This document shows, in pieces, positions 35,585 to 46,959 of a stretch of DNA of 64,000 bases. The DNA is from Rhexocercosporidium sp. MPI-PUGE-AT-0058. Taxonomy: Eukaryota; Ascomycota; Leotiomycetes; Helotiales. Location: NCBI GenBank assembly GCA_020746875.1, contig JAGTJL010000006.1:2666001-2730000 (forward strand), read 5' to 3'. Below the pieces are notes generated by a model. That model made no database searches, was not told the origin of the DNA, and worked only from the letters and a program-made list of their open reading frames with translations. Both the position numbers and the translations under genes were made by a program. Numbering within the stretch: the first letter of the stretch is position 1; the number at the start of each line of letters is the position of its first letter.

Positions 35585-36075
35585 TCTTGTTTTGAATAAA
35601 AGGATCACTTAAACAAAACCTCTTATTCAAGAGCTCAAAGCGATTTAACGATATATGCTTTGAAACAGCATGTTGAAGGTCCTCTGGTTAAGTACTTTAA
35701 TAGCTTTCTATCTAGTTTTTTACGTGGAGGCTCATATATATAAGGATTCTAATATAAACCTTGACTTCGGCCAAGTTGGTAGGATGCCACTTATGCGCTC
35801 TGCAATGCGGCAAATCAGGGTCCTTTGGCAACTTCTCATTCCGGTTTATAAAATCAACGATTTGCAAAAGAATATCATCCGTAAAGAAGAGGGAAAAGAT
35901 ATTAATAGGGTCATTGTATTGCACGTTAGAAGGTAAGTTTATTTATAGTTAAAAGTCGACGCAAATAAAAGGTTTAAATGGCCCTTTACCTTCCGGGATT
36001 GGATTTTGCTTCGGCCGGAGGGTTCCATCATAAATAGGATCTTCTTGCACACCTTCCTGCATTTTGTGGGGACGA
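35585..36075 (-). pseudogene. piggyBac transposase copy D, N-terminal fragment
   Basis: The minus strand reads from about 36.07 kb VQEDPIYDGTLRPKQNPIPE, then NDPINIFSLFFTDDILLQIV, HKWHPTNLAEVKVYIRILIY and, to about 35.6 kb, QHAVSKHISLNRFELLNKRF. This is the N-terminal domain of a piggyBac transposase, closest by eye to copy A. A 70-codon stretch is uninterrupted. The catalytic domain is missing because the fragment stops next to the copia remnant at the edge of the AT-rich block. Confidence 0.75.
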
Positions 36076-36079
36076 ATTT

Positions 36080-36532
36080 GAGTGTAAAAAGCCTACAAAT
36101 CAAGCTCACGATAATGTAGGATCATAATATTTGCGTCTCGTTGCACGGGGTAACAACCCCTGTAACGTGAGCCCCGCGGACTCTTGGCAGGGTGAGCGTA
36201 CACCGGTCCATGGGATACGAAAAGATGGGGGCCGGAGTGGGCGTGACTTGGAGAATCCGGTGTGCAGAGAATCATCATTTTTGTTTACTCATCGTGGGAT
36301 TGTACCTAGGTAATGCTGGTCACCCGATAAGACACCGCAAAATCTGACATCAACATCGATTCTAAAGCCGAGGCGCTTTGATATTTATCCTCGGAACTCA
36401 ATATTACCAAATATAATTAAAGTCCTCCGTGGGTAGGGTTCGTTGAAGGAAAATAATTCTTGTTGTGTCTAATTAGTGCCTCTTGAACCTCTTCAGCGCC
36501 CTCGATTCAATCTCGTTTCGTAGTTCGCCACC
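36080..36532. other. intergenic, edge of the AT-rich block
   Basis: Composition returns to normal. It holds the presumed promoter of the membrane-protein gene beginning at 36533. No other feature recognised. Confidence 0.4.
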
Positions 36533-37178
36533 ATGGCTTCCCTCACATCAATCCTCCTTTCGCGTGGCTTTCTGAAAGTCCTTTACACTGGAAATATGGT
36601 GGGTGAACATCGTCCTGAGCACGGGGAGTGCATTCCCATGGGCTAATAGATTTTACCCGGTAGCTTTGGCACACGAGGTAAACACCACCCCTAGGCTCCT
36701 CCTCTAACCCCACGACAAGCTGATCGTGAAAAGTGCTTTCGTCCACTTCACATTCCGTCAAGCACACACTATGCTCCGTATAGGACGCCGCGCCCATTCC
36801 AAAACACCCTACATAGCATCTACCCCCGCAGGCGACGCATGGCACCACGACATCCTCGTCTACCTCGGTAACATCAACCTAGGCTTCGTGACCCTAGCCG
36901 CCTTTCGTCTATATTCAATATATAAATACACTGCGGCAAAATTCCCAGTGAAAAATCCTGGTAAAGGAGTTGGAGGGACCGCAGAGGATCTCGATATCTT
37001 AGCGCTAACGGTTTTGGGAATCGCCAATGCGAGTCAGGCCTATGGGAATATTTTCGTGTTGAGACAGACCGATAGATGGATTGTAGGAAAGGGGTTTGAT
37101 CGCATTACAGTGCTGGATACGGTGTTTGCGGTCCTGGATCTCGCGGTTGTTGGGGCGAAGTTGCGTAGGGGGTGGTAG
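36533..37178 (+). CDS. small fungal membrane protein, unknown function
   Basis: Proposed exons 36533-36602 and 36763-37178 give 161 residues. Exon 1 begins in a good context (CCACCATGG) and encodes MASLTSILLSRGFLKVLYTG. Three acceptor sites (exon starts 36763, 36817 or 36832) are all in phase with the donor GTGAAC, so the length of the middle is uncertain. The body has three hydrophobic segments, around DILVYLGNINLGFVTLAAF, DILALTVLGIANASQA and ITVLDTVFAVLDLAVVGA. It looks like a conserved multi-pass fungal protein of unknown role; I cannot name a family. It is the first gene right of the transposon block. Confidence 0.6.
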
Positions 37179-39593
37179 TGGTGTTGCCGAGTCGGAATAA
37201 CGAAAGTAATGCCTCTCACTGACGATATCAAACGATAGGATGAAGGAGATTATTGGGTAATACAAAGCGTACGCTTGGTTTGTAAGCGTTAATGGGTGTT
37301 GAGATGATATTACCTTACATTGAAATTAAGGGTGTCATGATTGTCCATCATAGCAATTTCGGAGATTTGAGTGTCCATCGTAACCCTCGATCCTAGCTTC
37401 TGTTAGCGGACCGCTGCCGGTGTATTCGTAGTTATGTGAGAGAGTGTTTGTGAGCTTGAATAGCATAATTGGTCTTTGCTCCTTGGCCATTCACAAGCGA
37501 GATTTTTGTTTACCTGCACTACCCGGCTTTGTCACCATTGTTGTTCTCTTGTATGATATCGCGGGACAAAATGAATTGCCTGTCTAAAGGTATTGGAAAT
37601 GGGAAGGGTAGTTTATCATTTGGTTAGGAAGCAGGACTTGGTATCTTTACCACTTTCGAAGCATGGGGGAAATTGTTAGATTGGAGTCTTGGGTGTTTAG
37701 ATAGAGCGTGGGTTTGGTTCAAGGAACGAAGAGCTGATATATAAAGTGTCATATATAAAAGTAAGGGCTTTGAGTTCGGGCACACACTGAATGCTTCTAT
37801 TTCCCATTCCGACAGAAAATTCTCGTACTAAGACTCTACACATGCAAGCTTTCTGTCGACGCTTTTATACTATTTGTAGTTACTACATCAAGAGTGACAA
37901 GACAACTTGGGCAAGAGATCATGGCAGCTATGCTATATTATTATATCTCAATTGGTTGATATCCCTTTCTTGGACTCCTAAGGCTCAGCACCACATCAGT
38001 CAGAAACACCGCTTGCATCCCGCAGCTGAGAGGTTTCCTTCCGAGCAGCTATCATATCTTAGAACCGTTGCAGGCCCTAGGATGAGAAGTTCACAATTTG
38101 AGTTTCAAAGAGCAAACAAGTTAAAGTAACTCGCATAGCGATGAGAATCAAGCACCTTGCTTGTAGGGATGCAAATTACTCCTACCAACAATACAGTATA
38201 ACTGTGAGCTACTTATTGATAGCAAGACTAGGAGTAAGGACAGTATTTGCCGCAGTATGGAAATAAATTTTGTTCGCCCAGATCGAGCGTCAACTCCGCG
38301 TGGCTGAATGGTCTCCATCAGGAAGATGTTGTAGACCCAACACGGGCTGTCAGCACACTTCAGCACTACAAATGAGCGGGAAGTTTGGAAATTTTTATGA
38401 CAATATATTCTCTTGAAGTTCTCAAGCCTCGAGTTCGCACCTTACAAATAGACCGAGAGGAACGAGTTATTCTCAGAAAAATTCTCGCAGCTCGTGATTC
38501 GAGACTCGCTTCAATATCACCCGCCAAGCCAAGCGTTCGTTCAAGCATGCCAACATCTTGGCACTCCTTACCAAGGCTTCTTGATTGCAAGCACCAAGCC
38601 TGAAACCCCGCCGAAAAAGATTCACAATGTCTTATCAGCACCTCCGTGAACATCTACAGGAGTATCAATACCTCCAAACTCATCGTTGTTCTTATCGCAA
38701 CATCTTCATGTTCGCTCTGCTGTTCCCCGCCAAGCAAGGGTTCGAAATCGGACCAGATGAAGAGAATGTCGAGGGTATCAACTTCCTCTGCTGACATCTC
38801 TTTCGGGCCTATTGTAATCAAACATAACAGCTCCTTGGAGTCATTCTGGGCACACAAAAGACACCCTCAAAATGGTAGGTCTATCCCGCTCCTTTCCCCG
38901 CGGGCTAGCTCGAGAACCCCTCATTCCAGCTGCAATACCTACCAAACTACCACGATATCCCATCGATCTAAGAAACTGCAGGTCCGTCACTTCAGGCCCA
39001 TCTAGATCAATATCTGTACGAGCTTCCAGACTCTGAGATCCGGAACACACAGCATATGCCAGAGTTATGGTATCGTCCTTTCTCAGCCGAAAGAGATCAA
39101 TGACCTCTGGATCTCGTAGCATCAGCAATCATCATTTGCACTTCCACTCCCACTCCCACTACTACCGCCCACCCAAATCCGTGTGAACAAATCCCAAACC
39201 GAGGATCAATGCCGCTATCTACGAATCACTCCCCTCCCCTGCTGACAGCTGCACGTCAGGCCAATACAACCTCCTTGCACGGTCTAGCGCGCGAGCTCTT
39301 ATCGCGAGGCTGACCGGCTCCAGCAATCACAGCTGCGGGACGAAGCCACCACGGTCTGCATGGCAGCAAATGTGAGTGCAGTGTGAAAATGGTGGAGAAA
39401 CATGAAGAAATCATGGGTTGGGTTGATAAGTAGCTCGGGGATGCCGCGACAGGGTTGCTTGCATGTTTACTTAGCTGGCTAGCTCGCCCTCGGTCGAAGT
39501 TCCGAGCTTCAGCTTCTAATTTCTGTTGCTGTACGGACATCGAAATACCATCCAAAGAGATTCGAATTCAGGAGACTCGATCGACCGATCAAG
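37179..39593. other. intergenic, no supported gene
   Basis: 2.4 kb with only short frames on both strands (for example 37791-38129 +, 38366-38653 -, 38646-39005 +), none resembling a known family or showing plausible splicing into one. The last 200 bp should hold the permease promoter. Confidence 0.45.
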
Positions 39594-40907
39594 ATGGCGG
39601 AACCGGCTGTAAGAACGAATTCTAAAGTTGGGATGGACGATGAAGCCGTCCTTGCTGCTCTGGGATACAAACAAGAGTTGCGCAGAGATTGGGGTCTGGC
39701 GCATAATTTTGGGATCTCATTCTCGATCATCGTGAGTTCATCCCAGATTGAAAAGCTTCATTTGAGCAACTGCTGCGTTTATGACACCTGCTGAATCAAA
39801 ATAAAGTCTGTTATCACCGGTATCACTACACTCTTCTCCTATGGGCTGAATACTGGCGGTCCTGGAGGTATGTCTCTAATTCCTATAACAAACAAGACAA
39901 TGGTACTGATGAAATTGTGTCAAGTCATGAGCGTAGGATGGATAATCGTCTCGATCTTTACCATGTTCGTCGCACTTGGAATGGCAGAAATCGTCTCTGC
40001 GATTCCAACTGCAGGAGGACCATACTACTGGGCAGCCATCCTTGCTCCAGCAACGCATTCGGCTTTTGCTTCATGGGTGACTGGATGGTATATTTCCTTC
40101 TTCTTTCCTCCCATTGCCTAACAGAACTTCAAACCCCAAGTTCACGCCCTCGACTAACAAAAACTCCAGGTTCAACCTCCTCGGTCAAGTCGCTGTCACA
40201 ACAGGTATCTCCTTCGGCTGTGCAGGTCTCATTTCAACAACCGCAACCGTGAAATCCAGCTACGAGCCCACGGCCGCAAAGACAATAGGGATCTACGCCG
40301 CCGTCCTGATCTCCCACGGCGTTGTCAACACGTTCGGCGTCCACGTCCTGAAATACCTCAACAACGTCTCCATCGCCCTCCACTCCGCAGGCGTAACAGC
40401 CATAGCCATCGCCGTACTCGCCAAAGCCCCAACCCACCAAAGCGCCAAATTTGTCTTCGCAACCTTCTACGACGGCACCGGCGACCCAGGTTGGAGCGTT
40501 CGAGCCTCCCCAGCCTATGTAGCATGCTGTGGCGCCCTGATGTCCCAATACACACTCACCGGCTTCGACGCCTCAGCCCATCTCTCCGAAGAAACGCGGA
40601 ATGCCTCCTGGTCTGCCCCCATCGGTGTCATCAGCTCCGTCGGCTTCTCAGCCATCTTCGGATTCTTCGTCATCCTGAGTTTCTTGTTCTCCATCCAGGA
40701 TTTTGACGCTACCCTCGCGAGCGATTATGGGCAGCCTGTGCTGCAAATCTTCGTGGATGTTTTTGGGACGGATGGGGCGGTTGTGGTTATGTCGCTTGTT
40801 ATGATCTGTGTTTGGCATTGTGGATTATTTTCCATGACTTCGAATTCGAGGATGATGTTCGCTTTCGCGAGAGATGGTGGCATTGTAAGTGGTTTTCCGT
40901 TTCCGTC

Positions 40908-40941
<34 letters not shown>

Positions 40942-41595
40942 ATTTCCCTCCGTATTCCACCTCCCTTCTGGGGTCCGAGAAACAGAGAACAAACACAACA
41001 ATTGTACAAGAAAGAACCCACTTACTTACCATCCACCCAGCCACACTTCTTCCACAAAGTCGACAACCGCTTCCGCTCCCCCATCCGCACCGTCTGGCTC
41101 GCCGCCTTCCTCTCCTTCTGCCTCGCCCTCCCCTCCCTCGGCTCCACCGTCGCCTTCGCAGCCGCAACATCCATCGCCACAATCGGCCTGTACATCTCCT
41201 ACGGCATTCCCATCCTCATCGGTCTGATCTACCACCGTTCCTTCACATCCATGAAAGGGCCTTTCAACCTTGGTCTGCTCTCCCGGCCCGTGGCCTTCAT
41301 CGCCGTGGCTTGGATCGGCTTCATCACTGTCATCTTCTGCCTCCCGACTGCGAATCCTGTGACCAGCCAGACGCTGAATTATACGGTTGTGGCGGTGGGC
41401 ATTATTGCGATTTTTAGCCTGGGCGCGTGGGTCCTGTGGGCGAGGAAGTGGTTCGTTGGTCCGGTGAGGGAAATCGAGGAGGCGGGGAGGCTGGGCGTGG
41501 ATTTACTTGAGCCCGGGGCGTTGGAGCGGGCTGAGATGGAGGCTAAGGAGAAGGAGAAGCTTGAGTTGGGTGAGAATGCTGTTGCTGAGAAGTAG
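39594..41595 (+). CDS. APC-family amino acid/GABA permease
   Basis: Five exons (39594-39731, 39807-39867, 39925-40087, 40170-40884, 41041-41595) give 543 residues. The first exon ends LRRDWGLAHNFGISFSII, the usual opening of fungal GABA/choline-type permeases. Conserved stretches follow: GLNTGGPG, EIVSAIPTAGGPYYWAA, TGFDASAHLSEETRNAS and SRMMFAFARDGGI, then SPIRTVWLA after the last intron. About twelve membrane spans are expected. The protein imports amino acids, GABA or a related amine at the plasma or vacuolar membrane by proton symport; the substrate is not decidable. Intron 4 (40885-41040) is 156 nt, a multiple of three, and contains a run of 32 C, so an unspliced reading frame passes through it. 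The splice (FARDGGI-PHFFHKVD) restores family homology, so the proline-rich read-through is not protein. The tail is charged (KEKEKLELGE). Confidence 0.9.
40909..40940 (+). repeat. homopolymer C(32) in permease intron 4
   Basis: Thirty-two consecutive C on the plus strand, just after the donor region of the intron. The length in the real genome may vary or be misassembled. Confidence 0.9.
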
Positions 41596-41985
41596 GTTGG
41601 GTTTGAATTTGTTTAGTTTGATAATGGGGTAAGCGAGGAGAGGAAAGAGGAGGAGGATTTGATTTTAAGCGATGCGAAGCGTATATACCCAAATGAAGGT
41701 GTTTTTGGACCGAGTCGTTTAGTCTGTGTGACGATAATTTCTCTCTTTTCGTCGATTCCAGGTATCAAGATAGTCTCGTACTATAATCGGAGTACCGAGA
41801 TGGAAGTTTGGACAGTAGGAGATTGGATACACAGATAGGACAGTCTTGGCATCAGCAACGAAGAAGTTGATATATTTTCGACGCCAATATTCTGTTCTAT
41901 CCAATCAGCCACAAAGTCCCCAAGCCTTACAACGAATTCAGCAGGATCAAGAGTTCTTTTCCAATTGACAATAGGTTTCATCTAT

Positions 41986-43385
41986 TCACAACTTTTCCTT
42001 GCCATCCTCCTTTCCATGGAGTTCACAAAACGCCTTGAATGTCGTAAAGTCATCACTCTCACTCTCCAACACCACCTCGGCTGTCGATCCAACGAAGTAC
42101 ACATATCCAGCCTTGAATTCCTCAACCTTGGGACCTACACTGATCTTCCCACTTCCAGTTGTGCAAATGAAGATGCTTGGACCAGCAATCGCTTCAAATG
42201 TTGCCTTGGCACCCTTCTTCTTCAAATCGGTCTTCACGACGCTGAACTCCTCAATCGGAGGATCGTAAAGAATGGCTGCTGAAGCAGAGCTGTATGCTGT
42301 TGAATTGAGAGTGACGTATGGGTAGTCGACTGGTTCCATCTTCTGCTCCTCGATTGGAGCATAGGAGTATGTCAACATATCCACCAACGTATCGACGTCT
42401 TTGAACTTCGGTGTAAACCCTGCTCGGACAACATTGTCTGATGCTGCCATACATTCAATGATATCTCCGCTCAAATATGCATGAATGTCATCTGCCTTAA
42501 GGAACATAGCCTCTCCAACCTCGAGTTTGACATAGTTCAGGAAGAAGAGAACGAAGAGTCCAATGTCTCCTGGGAATTGCTTGTCAAGTCTGATGACGAG
42601 ATCTGCCAATTCCTTTCCCGGGGTAGATTCAAGTCCACCGCCTGCGAAATCTGCCCCTTCTGCCTTTGCGGATTCAATCAACTCCTTGCTGGCTTTTTCG
42701 ATGTCCTCCTTCTTCGCATTCATCAATGCACTGAATGCCGCTTGTAGTGCCTTCTTGTTCCTCTCCTCGTCCTCGGGCTTGTCTGATGTTTCCTGCCCTT
42801 TGATCGCCGATTGAAATGCTTCTCCTTGTTCCCCAACCAGCCTCTTCAACGTCGGTACGTTCGAGAAGAAGTGTGATATTTCTGCCAATGGTCTGAAACC
42901 GCACAGACCATCAAACGGTGTAATTGCAATCGTCATCTCGGGTTTGTGGTTGTCGTCAGGATAGTTCTTGCTGTCTCTGGCATGCAGCTTCTCTGCCAAC
43001 TTCTTGTTTGGGTGTGCCTGGATACTGAGTGCCTTTCCGATCGATAGGACTTTGAAGAGGAATGGGAGTTTCTGGCCGAACTTCTCGCCGATTTCTATGG
43101 ACATGAGGGCTTGGTTGTCTTGCACGAGGTCGAGCAGGGTTCGTTTCGTGGTGACATCTTTGGAGGGATTTGAGGGGTGTGTTCCCATCCACAGCTGGGG
43201 ATTGTGTAAGCTTGTTCATTGATATGGAATGAGAGGAATACCTCGGCGTACGGCTTGTCTTCTTGAATTGAGAAGTCATCGGCGGGGGTTGCGGCAGCGA
43301 ACTTGGCTGCTGCTGAATCCTTGCCTACTTTCCCCCAATCGTAGCTATTGACTCCGCATTGGAGTCTGATCAAGGGAACCTGCAT
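41986..43385 (-). CDS. mannose-6-phosphate isomerase, type I
   Basis: Two exons, 43385-43242 and 43194-41986, joined over a 46-nt intron (GTATTC...CCCAG), give 450 residues. It interconverts mannose-6-phosphate and fructose-6-phosphate in the cytosol, feeding GDP-mannose for glycosylation and cell-wall mannan. The N-terminus has the family opening ([13 protein letters not shown]), and the join gives PYAELWMGTHP. Zinc ligands are visible: Gln107 and His109 in SIQAHPNKK and Glu134 in HKPEM; the fourth (His in [10 protein letters not shown]) lies near 280, followed by the conserved [13 protein letters not shown]. The length matches fungal enzymes (about 430-450). It converges with the permease (390 bp apart) and diverges from SGF29. 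All key residues are present, so it should be active. Yeast homologue: PMI40. Confidence 0.95.
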
Positions 43386-44041
43386 CGTGAGGAATGATGT
43401 ATGAGATTGGAATGGCTGTACTGTTGAAGATCGTAGGAGTTGAGGCTATTCAGAAAGAGGGACTTTGAAAGAGGGCTTGAATTTGGACCTGGGTTGAGGT
43501 GGGCATTTCATCACAACTCTACCCCGCGCTAGCCCACAAAGTATCCAATCAAATAACGTCATAGCGCTGCTTTGTCATCCAGTCCCGTAAGGCTGAACTT
43601 CCGCCGTGGCCTGGCCGGGATGCCCAAGAAGCTCAAGGTCGCGCATCATCATCCATCATCAGTCGCTCCTTCCTTTTCCCTTCCCCTCCATACTCCTCCT
43701 CCTCCTCCTCCTCCAGAACTGTGTGCTCCTAAATCCCCTCAATTAAGGCAGGCGCTAGTTAAATTAACTCCTATCTCGCTCTTTGTAGAAAAGAAAAAGA
43801 AGGAAAGACCAAGTTCGACACGACAGGCAAGAAGTCCCCCGTAAGTGCTGCATTATTCCAACAAGCAGTCCGCTCAGGTCGTGGCAGGACATGGCATGGC
43901 ATCTTGACAATTATCCTTCTACTCCTCCTCCTCCTCTTCCTCCCCATCCTCGTCGCCGTCTTACTTGATTGCCGCACTACTCTGTTCTAGATCTCTGCTA
44001 TTCGACACCTCATTCAACCGTGTCCTGTCACACATGCCAAA
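43386..44041. promoter_or_regulatory. shared divergent promoter region, PMI / SGF29
   Basis: 656 bp separate the start codons of two divergent housekeeping genes. The region has CTC-repeat polypyrimidine tracts at about 43690-43712 and 43919-43940, common in fungal promoters and leaders. No specific operator can be named. Confidence 0.5.
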
Positions 44042-45339
44042 ATGCCGTCTACTAACATTACGAACCAGGAGATTGCTAGACTCGCGGCAGGGGACCACGA
44101 CCTTGAGCTACAAAGAGTGACTAGAGGCATAGGGGAACTGCAGCGCAGCGATAGAAAAAGTAGATCCTCGGCACCATCCAGTCCAAATACACCACCATCG
44201 CGAAACTCCCGCACAGAACATCCTCCTACTCCCACCCGTCGCCCGCAGACACCAGCTCAACCATCTACACGCAACCCAGAAGGATCACCCTCTACGCCCA
44301 GCCGTCAAGCTACACAAGCAGCGCGGTCAAGAATGTCTTCGCAAAGAAGGGGTGCGCCTCGCAACGGACCCCGTGGAGGGTCTGATGACAATGCAGTCAA
44401 CCGATCGGAGATAGCAGACGAAATCAGGAAGGCCGTCAATGCCATTGCAGATGGCGAGAGGAAAGCCAAGGCTCTCAAAGAAAAGATCATTGCTTTGGAA
44501 CTGCGCATGAGGAAGAGGAAAGATGATGGTCTTGGTATGCATTGAATTTGTCGCAATGCTGCTGGTTGCTAATTGTTATAGGTGTCCCAATCTCAGATCA
44601 CATCGAGTTGGAGGCCCTATACCGTGAGCAGGTGAAGATAGCCGAGGAACAGAAAGTTAGAGCTACTGATGAATCACTCTTGACAAGAATCACACTCTTG
44701 GGCGACGTTCAAAAGACCGTTGAGCAGGAGGAAGGGCTACAGTCAGCGAGGAATTCTAGCTCGAGAACATCTGGAATTGATTTCGATGGGCCATCGGATT
44801 CTCCTGTCCCATCACCAGCAGACAACCGGCACGTTCGCAAGATTGGAGGATCAAGGACAAGTAGTCAGCCTCCACGAAGCAACACAGACAAGCTCGATGG
44901 TACTGCATCTGAAGTCAGTGAGCGGGCAAGCAAACCCAAGATCATGTACTCTTTGAAAGAAGAAGTTGCATTTAAGAGGAAGCTTCCGAGCAGCAAGCCC
45001 GAAGACCAAGATTGGATTCAGGGTGAAGTTGTACGGGTCATTGGGGAGGGCAAGAGCCGACGATATGATGTGAAGGACATTGACCCAGATGCGGTTGGTG
45101 GAAACAACATCTACAAGTCTTCTGCATCTCAGATGGTACCTATCCCACCTGAAGGTACCCCTCTGGGAGACTATGAGCCAGGCAAACATGTACTGGCTCT
45201 CTACCCTGCTGCGACGACATTCTATCGTGCCCAAGTCAAGTCAATGGTCGACGGCGGTGCGAGAGTACTAGTGTTGTTCGAGGAAGAAGATGTTGAGAAG
45301 TCGATTGCCCGCCGATTTGTGTTGGACCATAAGGGATGA
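44042..45339 (+). CDS. sgf29: SGF29-like SAGA complex subunit
   Basis: Exons 44042-44534 and 44582-45339 (47-nt intron, GTATGC...TATAG) give 416 residues. SGF29 is a chromatin reader of the SAGA acetyltransferase complex that binds H3K4me2/3 through a tandem Tudor domain. Here the C-terminal about 140 residues form that domain, from VAFKRKLPSSKPEDQDWIQG through KHVLALYPAATTFYRAQV to ARVLVLFEEEDV. A coiled coil lies at about residues 124-165 (charged heptad-like ERKAKALKEKIIALELRM). The first about 120 residues are Ser/Pro/Arg-rich and probably disordered. It is longer than yeast Sgf29 (259 residues), as usual in filamentous fungi. Confidence 0.9.

Positions 45340-46959
<1,620 letters not shown>

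Larger units (their letters stand above)
9890..35590. other. AT-rich, RIP-like mutated transposon block
   Basis: About 25.7 kb of strongly AT-rich, TA-dinucleotide-rich DNA. Where frames can be followed they belong to transposons, and their stops fall mostly at positions where the family has Gln or Trp (CAA/CAG/TGG turned into TAA/TAG/TGA), while catalytic Asp codons have become Asn codons. These are C-to-T changes on either strand, which is what repeat-induced point mutation leaves. Small GC-normal islands interrupt it, at about 13.8-14.1, 17.6-19.0, 19.5-21.5 and 24.08-24.6 kb. The individual elements are listed separately. Stretches with no listed element hold no frame I could identify. 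Confidence 0.85.

Noticed and set aside
40885..41040. Poly-proline insert in the permease
   Set aside because: It is the read-through of an in-frame intron with good GTAAGT and CAG sites; removing it restores permease homology.
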